Of a DNA stretch of 64,000 bases, positions 28,977-38,189 are shown piece by piece (the first letter of the stretch is position 1; each line of letters begins with the position of its first letter). A program made the position numbers and the translations under genes. Source of the stretch: JACDAN01 sp963721345 (GTDB lineage Bacteria > Actinomycetota > Thermoleophilia > Gaiellales > Gaiellaceae); the NCBI GenBank assembly GCA_963721345.1, contig CAVRIT010000001.1, positions 744,001 through 808,000 on the forward strand, read 5' to 3'. The notes beneath the pieces are model-generated. The model was not told where the DNA came from and made no database searches. It saw only the letters and a list, made by a program, of their open reading frames with translations.

Positions 28977-30149
28977 CTAGCGGCGCCGCAAGGCAATTGC
29001 CTGCAGCACGCCCACAGCGAGCAGATTCGTCACCAGCGCGGAGCCGCCGACGCTGACGAACGGGAGCGGGATGCCGGTGATCGGCGCGATGCCGATCGTC
29101 ATCCCGACGTTCACGAAGATCTGGAACAGGAGCCCGAAGACGATCGCTCCCGCGGCGGTGGCGCAGAACGGATCTCGCGCCGTCGCGATCACGCGAACCC
29201 CCCGCCAGAGCAGGAGCAGGTAGAGCAGCAGGAGCGCCGAGACGCCGACGAACCCGCGCTGCTCCGCGAGTGACGCGAAGACGAAGTCGGTGTGGTGCTC
29301 GGGCAGGTAGTCGAGGTTCGTCTGCGTGGCCCCGGCGAGCCCGCGGCCCGTCGAGCCGCCCGACCCGACCGCCGTGATCGACTGGTTGATGTTGTAGGCG
29401 GCGCCCTGCGGGTTGTCGGTCGGATCCAGGAACGCCGAGAGGCGCTGTTGCTGGTAGGGCTCGAGGATCTCGACGCCGAGCGCGGGCGCGAACCACAGTA
29501 CGGTCAGCCCGAGGATCGCCGCGATCGCCGCGAGCACGCCGAGATCCCTCCAGCGCGTCCCGGCGAAGAACAACGCCGCCACGAGGATCGATCCGTAGAC
29601 GAGTGCCGTACCGATGTCGGGCTGCATGAAGACGAGCAGCGTCGGAATCGCTGCCGCGCCGACGGCGACGGCGGTGGTGCGCCACTCTCCCACCCGCCGG
29701 GCGCGCCCGGCGAGCAGTCCCGCCAGGAACAGCGCGAGCAGCAGCTTCCCGAACTCGGAGGGCTGGAAGCGGAAGAAGCCGAGGTCGATCCAGCGTGTCG
29801 AGCCGCGCACATCGGACCCGATCGCCATGACGACGAGCAGCAGCACGATCATCAGCGCGTAGAGCGCCTTCCGGTACCGGCGGTAGTAGTCAGGGTCGAC
29901 GAAGAGGACGGCGACCATTCCCAGCGCGCCGATGAACGCGAAGATCGCCTGGCGGACGACGTAGTAGTCCGGATCGCCGGTGACGTCGAACCGCGTGATC
30001 CCGTCAATCGCCCACAGCCCGAAGGTCACGAGGCCGCCAAGCGCCGCGAACATGACCCAGTCGAGGCGCCGCAGCAGTCCGACGAGGCCCGTCGACTCGG
30101 CGCGGCGCCGGCGGACACGAGGGGCGAGAGGTGCGGCGAAGTCAGTCAT
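28977..30149 (-). CDS. rodA: Elongasome peptidoglycan polymerase RodA
   Basis: 390 residues from ATG at 30149. This is a SEDS-family glycosyltransferase with about ten TM segments that polymerises lipid II during side-wall growth. Family motifs are DVRGSTRWIDLGFFRFQPSE, PDIGTALVYGSILVAALFFAG, EPYQQQRLSAFLDP, NINQSITAVGSGG, LPEHHTDFVFASLAEQRGF and GIPLPFVSVGGSAL. It starts 4 bases after mrdA, its transpeptidase partner. Confidence 0.95.
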   Translation of the reverse strand: MTDFAAPLAPRVRRRRAESTGLVGLLRRLDWVMFAALGGLVTFGLWAIDGITRFDVTGDPDYYVVRQAIFAFIGALGMVAVLFVDPDYYRRYRKALYALMIVLLLVVMAIGSDVRGSTRWIDLGFFRFQPSEFGKLLLALFLAGLLAGRARRVGEWRTTAVAVGAAAIPTLLVFMQPDIGTALVYGSILVAALFFAGTRWRDLGVLAAIAAILGLTVLWFAPALGVEILEPYQQQRLSAFLDPTDNPQGAAYNINQSITAVGSGGSTGRGLAGATQTNLDYLPEHHTDFVFASLAEQRGFVGVSALLLLYLLLLWRGVRVIATARDPFCATAAGAIVFGLLFQIFVNVGMTIGIAPITGIPLPFVSVGGSALVTNLLAVGVLQAIALRRR

Positions 30150-30153
30150 CGCA

Positions 30154-32148
30154 TCAATCCGTGGGGACGAAGGTCTGCACCCCGGCCTCCTTGCCGAAGT
30201 AGCTCTCGAACACCTTGAGCGCGGCGGGCGCGGCCGCGGTTCCACCGTGACCGCCGTTCTCGATCAGGACGCAGACGACGAGCTCGGGCGTCGGCTCGGT
30301 CGGGCCGTAGCCGCACCACCACGACTGGTCCATCAACCGCATGAACGGGCCGACGTCGACGACCTTTTCGGCCGTCCCCGTCTTGCCGGCGATCGGGACG
30401 GGGAAGCTGCCGAAGACGCCGGAGGACGTCCCGTAGGTCGCGTGCGTGGCGAGGTAGAGCCCTTCCTTGACCGCCGCGAGCTCCGCCGGGTGGACGTTGA
30501 CGTTCCGCGCAGGCGGCGCGAAGACCGCCTTCAGCGCGCCGCGATTTCCGGGCTGCTCGACCGTGGAGACCACGTGCGGCGTGACGAGCTTGCCGCCGTT
30601 GGCGATCAGCGCGTAGAAGCGCGCCATCTGCAGCGGCGTCACCAGAAGATCCTTCTGGCCGATCGCAAGCTGCACGGAGTCGCCGGACTTCCAGAGGCTG
30701 TCGACCTCCCACGTTTCCGGGTAGCGCTCCTTCGTGTACGTCTTGCGCCGCCACTGCGGCGTCGGCAGCAGCCCGCTCTGCTCGCCGCCGATGTCGAGAC
30801 CGGCTGCCTCGCCGAACCCGAACGCCGACGCCCACTTCTGGTGCGGGCTGCCGTACTGCGCGGGGAGCCCGTAGAAATCGAGACCCAATTGGTAGAAGTA
30901 CGTGTCGCACGACGCTGCGAGGGCCTTCGGCAGCGTCATCGACTCGCTCACGAACGGGTTCCAGTTCTTGAACGTCGTACCGTCGATCTCCATCTCGCCG
31001 GTGCAAGGGATCGGCGTGTACGCCGACATCAGGCGCTCGCGCATCGCCGCGAGGGCGGTGACGGGCTTCCACGTGGACCCTGGCGGGTAGAGGCCGGCGA
31101 TCGCGCGGTTCAGCGCCGGGAAGTTCGCCTCCTCCGCCGCTCGCTGGTCCAGCAGCGGCCGGAGCTCGCTCGGCTTGGGCTTGCCGATGTAGACCCGCGG
31201 GTCGTACGTCGGGTTCGAGGCGAGAGCCCGGATCGCCCCGGTCCGCGGATCGAGCGCGACGATGGCCCCGCCGTCCGCGGCCCACGCCTTGTTCTCGCGC
31301 GCCACCTCGATCCCGTAGACGAGCGCCTCCTCTGCGGCGCGCTGGAGCTTCACGTCGAGCGTCGTCCGGACGTCGAGACCGTGCTGGGAGAACTCGCTGC
31401 TCAGCGGGCGCCCGAGCGGCGTGCCGAGCGAGTTGACCCGGAGCCTCGCCAGCCCCGCGCGGCCCCGGAGGTAGCGGTCGTATGCAGCCTCGAGGCCGGC
31501 CTGGCCGACGCGGTCGCCGCTCCGGTAGCGCCCGCTCTTCACCTGATCCGGCGTGACGGCTCCGACGTGCCCGAGGAGCTGCGCCCCGAGCGTTCCCCTC
31601 GGGTAGCTCCGCAGGTAGGTTCGCTCGATCGTCAGCCCGGGGAACTCGCGGACGCGCTCCTTCAGGTACATCACGACGTCCTTCGAGACGCCCTCGGCGA
31701 GCGTCACGGGCTTGAGCGGGTCGGCGCGGCGCTGCTCGCGGAAGGTCTGCTGGAGCTCCGCCGGGGGCACGCCGAGGACGAGTCCGAGCTCCCTGAAGAC
31801 GCGGGCGCGGCTCCGTCGCGGGAGACTGGCAGGCCAGATGCGGACGACGTGTGCGAGTTGGTTGCCCACGATCACGCGCCCGCGGTAGTCGATGATCTTC
31901 CCGCGCTGAGCCTCCACCCGGAGCGTCCGGAGCTGGTTGTTCTGGGCGGCCGCGAGGTAGCGCTCGCCGGAGAGCACCTGCAGCGCCCAGAGGCGGAAGA
32001 ACAGGACGGCGAAGGCGAAGAGCACGACGGCGCCGAGGATCCCGAGCCGCAGGGCGATTTGAGGGGTCACCCGGTAGGGGCCCTCCACGCGCGGGTCGCG
32101 CGGCATGAAGCGGGTTCGGTTCGGGGGGATACGGGTGACGTTGGCCAT
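30154..32148 (-). CDS. mrdA: Penicillin-binding protein 2 (elongasome transpeptidase)
   Basis: 664 residues. One N-terminal TM is at about residues 33-55 (GILGAVVLFAFAVLFFRLWA), then a PBP dimerisation domain (about 60-250) and a transpeptidase domain. Active-site motifs are STWK in LYPPGSTWKPVTA, SCD in AASCDTYFYQLG and KTG in IAGKTGTAEK. It cross-links peptidoglycan with RodA. Neighbours mreD upstream and rodA downstream make the assignment secure. Confidence 0.95.
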   Translation of the reverse strand: MANVTRIPPNRTRFMPRDPRVEGPYRVTPQIALRLGILGAVVLFAFAVLFFRLWALQVLSGERYLAAAQNNQLRTLRVEAQRGKIIDYRGRVIVGNQLAHVVRIWPASLPRRSRARVFRELGLVLGVPPAELQQTFREQRRADPLKPVTLAEGVSKDVVMYLKERVREFPGLTIERTYLRSYPRGTLGAQLLGHVGAVTPDQVKSGRYRSGDRVGQAGLEAAYDRYLRGRAGLARLRVNSLGTPLGRPLSSEFSQHGLDVRTTLDVKLQRAAEEALVYGIEVARENKAWAADGGAIVALDPRTGAIRALASNPTYDPRVYIGKPKPSELRPLLDQRAAEEANFPALNRAIAGLYPPGSTWKPVTALAAMRERLMSAYTPIPCTGEMEIDGTTFKNWNPFVSESMTLPKALAASCDTYFYQLGLDFYGLPAQYGSPHQKWASAFGFGEAAGLDIGGEQSGLLPTPQWRRKTYTKERYPETWEVDSLWKSGDSVQLAIGQKDLLVTPLQMARFYALIANGGKLVTPHVVSTVEQPGNRGALKAVFAPPARNVNVHPAELAAVKEGLYLATHATYGTSSGVFGSFPVPIAGKTGTAEKVVDVGPFMRLMDQSWWCGYGPTEPTPELVVCVLIENGGHGGTAAAPAALKVFESYFGKEAGVQTFVPTD

Positions 32149-32156
32149 CAGGGCAT

Positions 32157-32681
32157 CTAGTGGGTGCCGAACTCGACTTCCATCGCGGGGCGCCCGCCGG
32201 GCGGCGCGAGGATGCGCCGGACGAGCGCGTAGACCGGGATCGTCAGCGCGAGGTTGAGCAGGATCTGCGCGGGCAGGGCGTCGATCAGGCCGTCGCGAGC
32301 CGAGACGGCTTCGCCGAGCAGGTAGTGGAGGCCGAGCGCACCGAGCGAGTAGAGGACGGTGACGACCGCGATCGCAAGCAGCGGCGCGTGCGCCCGGTCA
32401 CCACCGGTGGTCTCGCCGTAGCGCCCGATCCAGTAGCCCGAGAGCGTCAACAGGAGGGAGCTCAGTCCGAGGGTCTCGAGGTGCGCAGCGTCGAGCAGGA
32501 AGCCCGCGTAGAACCCGGCGACCGCCCCGAACACCGCGCCCCGCAGGAGTGCGGCGGCGGTCAGCGTCACCAGCACGAGGTCGGCGGTGCCGCCGAACGG
32601 CTCCACTGCGGAGACGATCGCGGCCTGGAGGACGACGGCGACGAAGAAGACGGCTCCGGCCTTCGCGACGTCGACGGCCAT
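32157..32681 (-). CDS. mreD: Rod-shape protein MreD
   Basis: 174 residues with five to six TM segments, no catalytic motif, and the MreD-like GAVAGFYAGFLLDAAHLETL and GLSSLLLTLSGYWIGRYGE segments. It belongs to the elongasome membrane core. The gene is 4 bases downstream of mreC and 8 bp upstream of mrdA. Confidence 0.88.
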   Translation of the reverse strand: MAVDVAKAGAVFFVAVVLQAAIVSAVEPFGGTADLVLVTLTAAALLRGAVFGAVAGFYAGFLLDAAHLETLGLSSLLLTLSGYWIGRYGETTGGDRAHAPLLAIAVVTVLYSLGALGLHYLLGEAVSARDGLIDALPAQILLNLALTIPVYALVRRILAPPGGRPAMEVEFGTH

Positions 32682-32685
32682 CGGC

Positions 32686-33624
32686 TCAGCGCTCCCTCGG
32701 AACGAGGATCAGCACGGCGCTCAGCGAGGAGAACTCCGCGAGGGGGTCGACCTGGACCGACTGGTAGACGTCGATGTCGCTGCGTCCGACACGGGAGACG
32801 GTGCCGATCGCGATCCCTTTCGGGTAGAGCGACGGCAGGTCGCCGGCGCGGCGTCCGGCGGTGGCAATCAGGTCTCCCCGCTCGACGCGCTTGTCCTTCG
32901 GCACGAGGTCGAGGATCAGGCTCTCGCCCACCCCGTGACCGTGCGTGACGAGGCCGTAGGTCTCCGTCTGCATGTCGTAGGCGGAAACGGCGAACTCACC
33001 GTCGGTCAGCAGCGTGACCTGCGACGAGCGCGGCGCGGCCTTCGAGATATGGCCCACGAGGTGGCGGTCGCTGTCGAGGACCGGGTCATAGATCCGGACG
33101 CCGTCGTTGGAGCCTGCCGCGACGACGATCCGCTCCTGGAACTCGTTCACACGGTGCGAGATCACCTCCGCGCCGATTCCGGCGTAGCCCCTGGGGAACG
33201 TCGGCCCGGACCGGTACTCCAGGAGCTTGCGCAGCTCGGCGTTCTCGGTCGCCGCGCCCGAGTTCTGGAGCGCCTGCGACTCGAGCACCTCGAGCCGCTC
33301 TTTCAGCCGCTCGTTCTCCGACTTCGCGTTCGCGAACCCCGCCGCCCAGCCGTAGGCGTCCTGGAACGGCCGCGCGACACGCTCGGCGCCGACCTGGAAC
33401 GGGTGCAGGATGCTCGCCGTGACGCCCTGGACGTCGTGCAGCACGCCGCTCTCGGACTCGCGGAAGTAGCCGGTGATCAGGGCAAGCGACAGCGCCACGA
33501 GCACTCCGGCGACCACGCGGCGCCGAAGCGCGCTGCGCGACCGCAGCGAGGAGTACCCCGGAGAGGCGGCTCGCTGAACCGTCGAGCCCAGTGCCGCCAG
33601 CCGCATGGAGCGGTTACGTGGCAC
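32686..33624 (-). CDS. mreC: Rod-shape protein MreC
   Basis: 312 residues. A short basic cytoplasmic part is followed by one TM (VVAGVLVALSLALITGYF), a coiled coil (NAKSENERLKERLEVLESQA) and the periplasmic-type MreC beta domains (IVVAAGSNDGVRIYDPVL, LVGHISKAAPRSSQVTLLTD). It scaffolds PBP2-RodA with MreB. The gene lies 43 bp after mreB. Confidence 0.94.
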   Translation of the reverse strand: MPRNRSMRLAALGSTVQRAASPGYSSLRSRSALRRRVVAGVLVALSLALITGYFRESESGVLHDVQGVTASILHPFQVGAERVARPFQDAYGWAAGFANAKSENERLKERLEVLESQALQNSGAATENAELRKLLEYRSGPTFPRGYAGIGAEVISHRVNEFQERIVVAAGSNDGVRIYDPVLDSDRHLVGHISKAAPRSSQVTLLTDGEFAVSAYDMQTETYGLVTHGHGVGESLILDLVPKDKRVERGDLIATAGRRAGDLPSLYPKGIAIGTVSRVGRSDIDVYQSVQVDPLAEFSSLSAVLILVPRER

Positions 33625-33667
33625 GAAGAATCAGTCTAGGGAACAACACGGAAAGGCTTCGGTGGTG

Positions 33668-34720
33668 CTAACGGCGGTAGCCGTTGCGGCTTTTCGCGCT
33701 CTTGGACGTCCGTTGCATCACCTCGAGCAGCTCGAGGCTGCGACCGGAACCGACGGCGACGCAGGTTAGCGGCGACTCCGCGAGCTGCACCGGCATCTGG
33801 GTCTCGTGGCGGAGCCGCTCGTCGAGCCCGGCCAGCAAGGCGCCGCCACCGGCGAGCACGATGCCGCGGTCCATGATGTCCGCGGCGAGCTCGGGCGGCG
33901 TCTTGTCGAGCGTCGACTTGATCGCGTCGACGATCTGCGTCACGGGCTCCTCGAGCGCGTGCCGCACCTCCTCGGAGCTCATGATCACCGTCTTCGGGAG
34001 CCCGGTGAGCATGTCGCGTCCGCGAACCTCGGCCTGCACCTCCTCCTTCATGCGGAACGCGGAGCCGATCTCGAGCTTGATCTCCTCTGCGGTCTGGTTG
34101 CCGATCAGGAGCTTGTATTCGCGTTTGGTGTGGCTGATGATCGCCTCGTCCATCTCGTCGCCGCCGACCCGGAGGCTGACCGAGACGACAATCCCGCCGA
34201 GCGAGATGACAGCGACCTCGGTCGTGCCGCCGCCGACGTCCACGATCATGTTTCCGGTCGGCTCGGAGACGGGGAGCCCGGCGCCGATCGCGGCGGCCAT
34301 CGGCTCCTCGATCAGGAACGCGTCGCGAGCGCCGGCGTTTCTGGTCGCCTCCTCGACGGCCCGCTTCTCGACTCCGGTGACGCCGGATGGCACGCAGACG
34401 ACGACGCGCGGGTGCGCAAAGCGGTGCTGGTGGACCTTCTGGATGAAGTGGCGGAGCATCTGCTCGGTCACGTCGAAATCGGCGATGACGCCGTCCTTCA
34501 GCGGGCGGATCGCCGAGATCGTTCCCGGTGTGCGGCCGAGCATCCGCTTGGCCTCGACGCCGACGGCGTGAACCTCTCCCGAGGCGTGGTCTATCGCGAC
34601 CACCGACGGTTCCGAGAGGACGATCCCGCGCCCCCGCACGTAGACGAGCGTGTTGGCGGTGCCCAGGTCCACCGCCATGTCGCGGCCGCCGAAGCCGTTG
34701 AGGTAGCCCAGTAGCCCCAT
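33668..34720 (-). CDS. mreB: Actin-like rod-shape protein MreB
   Basis: 350 residues from ATG at 34720. Actin-fold motifs are MAVDLGTANTLVYVRGRGIV, VVVCVPSGVTGVEKRAVEEA, IVDVGGGTTEVAVISLGGIV and GIVLAGGGALLAGLDERL. It forms membrane-bound filaments that guide wall synthesis, so the organism is probably rod-shaped. The N-terminus MGLLGYLNGFGGRDMAVDLG gives a clear start. Confidence 0.97.
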   Translation of the reverse strand: MGLLGYLNGFGGRDMAVDLGTANTLVYVRGRGIVLSEPSVVAIDHASGEVHAVGVEAKRMLGRTPGTISAIRPLKDGVIADFDVTEQMLRHFIQKVHQHRFAHPRVVVCVPSGVTGVEKRAVEEATRNAGARDAFLIEEPMAAAIGAGLPVSEPTGNMIVDVGGGTTEVAVISLGGIVVSVSLRVGGDEMDEAIISHTKREYKLLIGNQTAEEIKLEIGSAFRMKEEVQAEVRGRDMLTGLPKTVIMSSEEVRHALEEPVTQIVDAIKSTLDKTPPELAADIMDRGIVLAGGGALLAGLDERLRHETQMPVQLAESPLTCVAVGSGRSLELLEVMQRTSKSAKSRNGYRR

Positions 34721-34740
34721 CTCCCGAGCGCCGAGTCTAG

Positions 34741-35307
34741 CTAGCCGTACCCGTAGATCCCACTGAAACGCGCTGCAAGCAGCCGAATCAGCAGTCCGGC
34801 GGGCAACCCCACGACGTTCAGGTAGTCGCCCTCGATCCGCTCGACGAGGCCGGCGCCGACGCCCTGGATCGCGTAGCCACCGGCGCGTTCCCGCCACTCC
34901 TCCGTGGCGATGTAGTTGGCGATGTCGCGCGGGGTCAGCGGTCTGAACGTCACGCGGGTGGTCTCGGAGTGGAGCTCCTCCCAGGCCGGTGTCCGGAGAC
35001 ACAGGCCGGAGACGACCTCGTGCGTCTTCCCCCCGAGCGTCTCGATCATCTGCTCGGTCTCAGCCGCGCCGTCGGGCTTGCCGAGGACAGCGCCGTCGCA
35101 CACGACCACGGTGTCGACGCCGAGGACCGGCCGTTCGCCTCCCTCCACCGAGCGCGCCTTGCCGGCGGCGTGCTCGACCGGGTCGTCACCGTCTTCCTCG
35201 TAGTCGGGAGCCACGACGACGAAGGGGATCCGGAGCTGTTCCAGGATCGCCTTTCGCTGGGGCGAACGGGACGCGAGAACGATGGGCGGTGCGGGCGACA
35301 CGCTCAC
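34741..35307 (-). CDS. maf: Maf-family nucleotide pyrophosphatase
   Basis: 188 residues. Maf motifs are IVLASRSPQRKAILEQL, GVDTVVVCDGAVLGKP, LGGKTHEVVSGLCL and GGYAIQGVGAGLVERI followed by GDYLNVVGLP. The family hydrolyses modified or non-canonical nucleoside triphosphates (dTTP/UTP type) and affects division. It is located just before mreB, as in many bacteria. Confidence 0.94.
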   Translation of the reverse strand: MSVSPAPPIVLASRSPQRKAILEQLRIPFVVVAPDYEEDGDDPVEHAAGKARSVEGGERPVLGVDTVVVCDGAVLGKPDGAAETEQMIETLGGKTHEVVSGLCLRTPAWEELHSETTRVTFRPLTPRDIANYIATEEWRERAGGYAIQGVGAGLVERIEGDYLNVVGLPAGLLIRLLAARFSGIYGYG

Positions 35308-35314
35308 ATGAGCG

Positions 35315-36079
35315 CTAGCGCTTCCGCGCCTTCCAGATCTCCTCGGCCGGCCATCTGCGAGCCCACTCGGCCGGCACGAAGTCGTAGAACTCGTGATCGT
35401 TTGCGGAGTCAGGAGCCTGAAGCTCCCAGAGCCCCTCGAGCTCGAAGCCGGTCTCGCGAAGAAGCCGGATCAGCTCGCCGTGGCCGAGGTGATACTCGAC
35501 CCCTTCGTCGGCTCCCGGCCATTGCATCCGCCCGAGCTCGAACTGAGAGCGAAGAAGACGCACGTCGATCTTGCCCTCGTCCGGCATGCACATCACCGAC
35601 AGCGGCGAGTTGCAGAGAAAGACGAGCGCGCCTCCAGGGCGAAGGAGGCGATGCGCCTCAGGAATCCAGCGAGCGGGGTCGCACCAGATCGACGCGCCGT
35701 ACTCGGAGAGCGCGAGGTCGAACGACTCGTCGGGCAGTGGGACGTCCTCGGCGCTCGCCTCGACCAGTGGGAACTCGATTCCCGTCTCGGACATCATCCG
35801 ACGGGCCGTCTCGAGCTGGGCCGGCGTAACGTCGAGGCCGACCGGCCGCGCGCCGCGCCTCGCGAGCCAGGCCGAGAAGTACGCCGTGCCGCAGCCGAGC
35901 TCGATCACGTCCTGGCCCGAGACATCGCCGAGCACGTCCAGCTGGCGTTCCGGAATGCCGTAGGTCCCCCACTCGATCTCGGTGCTGACCCACGACCCCT
36001 GCGCCTGCCTGTCGGTGTACTCCGCGTTGGTTTTCGTCCAGACCTCGCGGTTGCGGAGGGCGTCCTCAGACAGGCTCAT
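35315..36079 (-). CDS. Class I SAM-dependent methyltransferase
   Basis: 254 residues from ATG at 36079. The Rossmann motif VIELGCGTAYFSAWLARRGA, acidic loop GLDVTPAQ, motif II SAEDVPLPDESFDLALSEYG and motif III LLRPGGALVFLCNS are all present. The substrate is unknown. The start overlaps ndk by 14 bases, so it is in the operon. A short insertion after CNSPLSVMCMPDEGK is a possible substrate-specific region. Confidence 0.9.
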   Translation of the reverse strand: MSLSEDALRNREVWTKTNAEYTDRQAQGSWVSTEIEWGTYGIPERQLDVLGDVSGQDVIELGCGTAYFSAWLARRGARPVGLDVTPAQLETARRMMSETGIEFPLVEASAEDVPLPDESFDLALSEYGASIWCDPARWIPEAHRLLRPGGALVFLCNSPLSVMCMPDEGKIDVRLLRSQFELGRMQWPGADEGVEYHLGHGELIRLLRETGFELEGLWELQAPDSANDHEFYDFVPAEWARRWPAEEIWKARKR

Positions 36080-36482
36080 CAGGGAACCAGAGCGCAAGCT
36101 CCCGCTGAGCGGAATCCGGCGAGTCAGAGCCGTGGACCAGGTTGTCCGGCATGGACAGCGAGAGGTCGCCGCGGATCGTTCCGGGCGCCGACTCGGCGGG
36201 GTTCGTCGAGCCCATCGTCGTTCGGACGACCTTGATCGCGCCCTCGCCCTCGAGCGCGAGCGCCATCGTCGGACCGGAGGTGATGAAGTCCACGAGCTCC
36301 CCGAAGAAGGGCTTCTCGGTGTGCTCGGCGTAGTGCTCCTCGGCGAGCGAGCGGTCAACGGTGAGCAGACGCGCTGAACGGAGCTGCAGGCCCCGGCGCT
36401 CGAAGCGCGCGAGGATCTCGCCCGCAAGCGAACGCCGGACCGCGTCCGGCTTGATCAGCACGAGTGTCCGCTCGACCGCCAT
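36066..36482 (-). CDS. ndk: Nucleoside diphosphate kinase
   Basis: 138 residues, the normal length. MAVERTLVLIKPDAVRRSLA, AEHTEKPFFGELVDFITSGP, RTTMGSTNPAESAPGTIRGD and the phospho-His region NLVHGSDSPDSAQRELALWF are all intact. It balances NTP pools by transferring the gamma phosphate through a His intermediate. Confidence 0.97.
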   Translation of the reverse strand: MAVERTLVLIKPDAVRRSLAGEILARFERRGLQLRSARLLTVDRSLAEEHYAEHTEKPFFGELVDFITSGPTMALALEGEGAIKVVRTTMGSTNPAESAPGTIRGDLSLSMPDNLVHGSDSPDSAQRELALWFPDEPV

Positions 36483-36501
36483 CGAGCGGGCAGGTTAACG
36501 G

Positions 36502-37008
36502 CTAGTTGCCGGGACGCTCGCGCCGCGGCGCGGGCGGGAACTCGATCGTCGTCGGCGTCTCGACCGGGGCTTCGCAGTACGGGCAGATCTGCCACAGCGT
36601 CTCGAGCGGCGCCTTGCAGTTGACGCAGGCCTGCCGGAGCTTCGTCGTGCAGACCGGGCAGACCAGGAACGTGTCCTCGACGTGAGCTCGGCAGACCGGG
36701 CAGTGAAGCTCACGGCGCGCGAGCCGCTCCTCCATCGCCTTGATCTCGAGCTCGCGCTCACGGACGTCCTCGAGGTACTCGGGAGGCCGGAAGAGCATGT
36801 AGATCAGCGCACCGACGATCGGTACGAGTCCGAGCACGGTCGCCATGCCGATCAGCCACGGATCCTCGATCCGCCGGCGCGCATCCTTGAAGACCCAGTA
36901 GGCGACCGCAAGCCAGAAGACGACGAGGAAGAACAGGCCGAGGTTGCGCCCGACCACCCAGGCGTCGGAGCCGAAGAAATCGCGGAGGCTCTCGAAAAAG
37001 TCGTTCAC
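36502..37008 (-). CDS. Membrane protein with paired zinc ribbons
   Basis: 168 residues from GTG at 37008, 8-9 bases after GAGGG. Two TM segments (NLGLFFLVVFWLAVAYWVF and IGMATVLGLVPIVGALIYML) are followed by a charged helix and four CxxC pairs (CPVC, CPVC, CVNC, CPYC), which form two zinc ribbons. The role is unknown; similar proteins occur near ndk in related Actinobacteria. It sits between the 37-residue membrane peptide and ndk. Confidence 0.82.
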   Translation of the reverse strand: MNDFFESLRDFFGSDAWVVGRNLGLFFLVVFWLAVAYWVFKDARRRIEDPWLIGMATVLGLVPIVGALIYMLFRPPEYLEDVRERELEIKAMEERLARRELHCPVCRAHVEDTFLVCPVCTTKLRQACVNCKAPLETLWQICPYCEAPVETPTTIEFPPAPRRERPGN

Positions 37009-37018
37009 CCGTTTTCCC

Positions 37019-37132
37019 TCACAGCAGGAGTTGCCCCACCACGTAGCCGGCGGCAAAAGCGAGCCCGACGATCGTCAGCACTACGGCGGCCGCGAACGCG
37101 AACACGCTGAGCCGCTCAGCGACGTTCGTCAT
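37019..37132 (-). CDS. Single-TM small membrane protein (37 aa)
   Basis: MTNVAERLSVFAFAAAVVLT followed by IVGLAFAAGYVVGQLLL: a short polar start and one long hydrophobic helix. It lies 16 bp after folC and 10 bp before the zinc-ribbon gene, in the same direction. It occupies the place of the DUF4233 membrane protein seen in many actinobacterial folC-ndk operons. The function is unknown. Confidence 0.6.
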   Translation of the reverse strand: MTNVAERLSVFAFAAAVVLTIVGLAFAAGYVVGQLLL

Positions 37133-37148
37133 GGTACGCCCTGTTCCT

Positions 37149-38123
37149 TTACGCCGAGAGCTCGGCGAGGAGGTAGAGCGAGCCGGTGACGAGGATGGGG
37201 CCACGGGTGGATTCTCTCGCTCGGGCAAGGGCCTCGCGGGGGTCCGGCTCGACGACGACATGCTGGAAGTGTGCCTTGGCGCGCTCGGCGAGTTCGGTTG
37301 CCGGCAGGCTGCGCGGGTTTTTCGACTGCGTCGCGATCACTGACGGCGACAGCGCGGCGAGGTCGGCCAGCATCGAATCGGCGTCCTTGTCGCGCAGGAT
37401 GGACACGACGGCTGCGCCGAATCGCTCGTTTGCGTTGGCCCGTAACCACGCAGTGCCTGCCGGGTTGTGCGCCCCGTCCCAGAGCTCGCGCTCTCGCCAT
37501 TCGAGACGGCCTGGGAGCGCGGCCGGCGCCTTTCTGTCAATCGAGTGTCCGAGGAAAGCTTCTACGGCGGTTCGTGCGTCTCCTATGGCGATCTCGGCGC
37601 TCTTCGGTACGAGATCCCGATACGTGTCGTCCGACATGACAACTATGTTGGCTGCATGGGCAACGGCAAGCTTCTCGCGCGCGATCTGCTCCGGCGTGTC
37701 GCCGAGCACCTCGGTGTGCTCCAGCGAGACGTTCGTCAGCAGCACGATTTGGGCGTCGACGACGTTCGTCGCGTCGAGCCGGCCGCCGAGGCCGGCCTCG
37801 ACCACGGCGACGTCGACACCGCGCTCCGCGAACTCGGTCAGCGCCGCCGCGGTGAGCGCCTCGAACTGCGTCGCGCCGACCTCCTCGGCCGCCGCGCGGA
37901 TGCGCGCAACGACCCGCTCGAAGTCCGCTTCCCGGCCGTCGACCCAGACGCGCTCCGACCACCCACTCACGTGCGGAGACGTGTAGGCGCCCGCTCGCCT
38001 CCCCTCGGCGCGTAAGAGAGCGGCGATCGCCCGCGTGGCGGTCGACTTGCCGTTCGTCCCGACAACGTGAATAGCCGGGTACCGGCGCTCCGGGTGACCG
38101 AGTCGCTCCAGGAGCTCGCGCAT
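37149..38123 (-). CDS. folC: Folylpolyglutamate/dihydrofolate synthase, unresolved start
   Basis: 324 residues from ATG 38123. The Mur-ligase-like ATP loop VVGTNGKSTATRAIAALL, SPHVSGWSERVWVDG, EAGLGGRLDATNVVDAQIVL and the C-terminal WDGAHNPAG are present. The product adds glutamate to folates. Homologous N-terminal residues continue upstream in the same frame (VASLDPWPEEFGLERM), but no ATG, GTG or TTG occurs before the valS stop at 38190-38192. The true start is therefore unclear: a rare codon, a sequence error, or the internal ATG with GGAGGAG 15 bases upstream. Confidence 0.92.
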   Translation of the reverse strand: MRELLERLGHPERRYPAIHVVGTNGKSTATRAIAALLRAEGRRAGAYTSPHVSGWSERVWVDGREADFERVVARIRAAAEEVGATQFEALTAAALTEFAERGVDVAVVEAGLGGRLDATNVVDAQIVLLTNVSLEHTEVLGDTPEQIAREKLAVAHAANIVVMSDDTYRDLVPKSAEIAIGDARTAVEAFLGHSIDRKAPAALPGRLEWRERELWDGAHNPAGTAWLRANANERFGAAVVSILRDKDADSMLADLAALSPSVIATQSKNPRSLPATELAERAKAHFQHVVVEPDPREALARARESTRGPILVTGSLYLLAELSA

Positions 38124-38189
38124 GCGCTCGAGGCCGAACTCCTCCGGCCAGGGGTCGAGCGACGCGACCCAGGCGGTGGCTGAGCCTGC

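Noticed and set aside
29980..32160. A 726-codon plus-strand frame antisense to mrdA and rodA
   Set aside because: Both minus-strand genes carry intact catalytic motifs, so this frame is a composition artefact.
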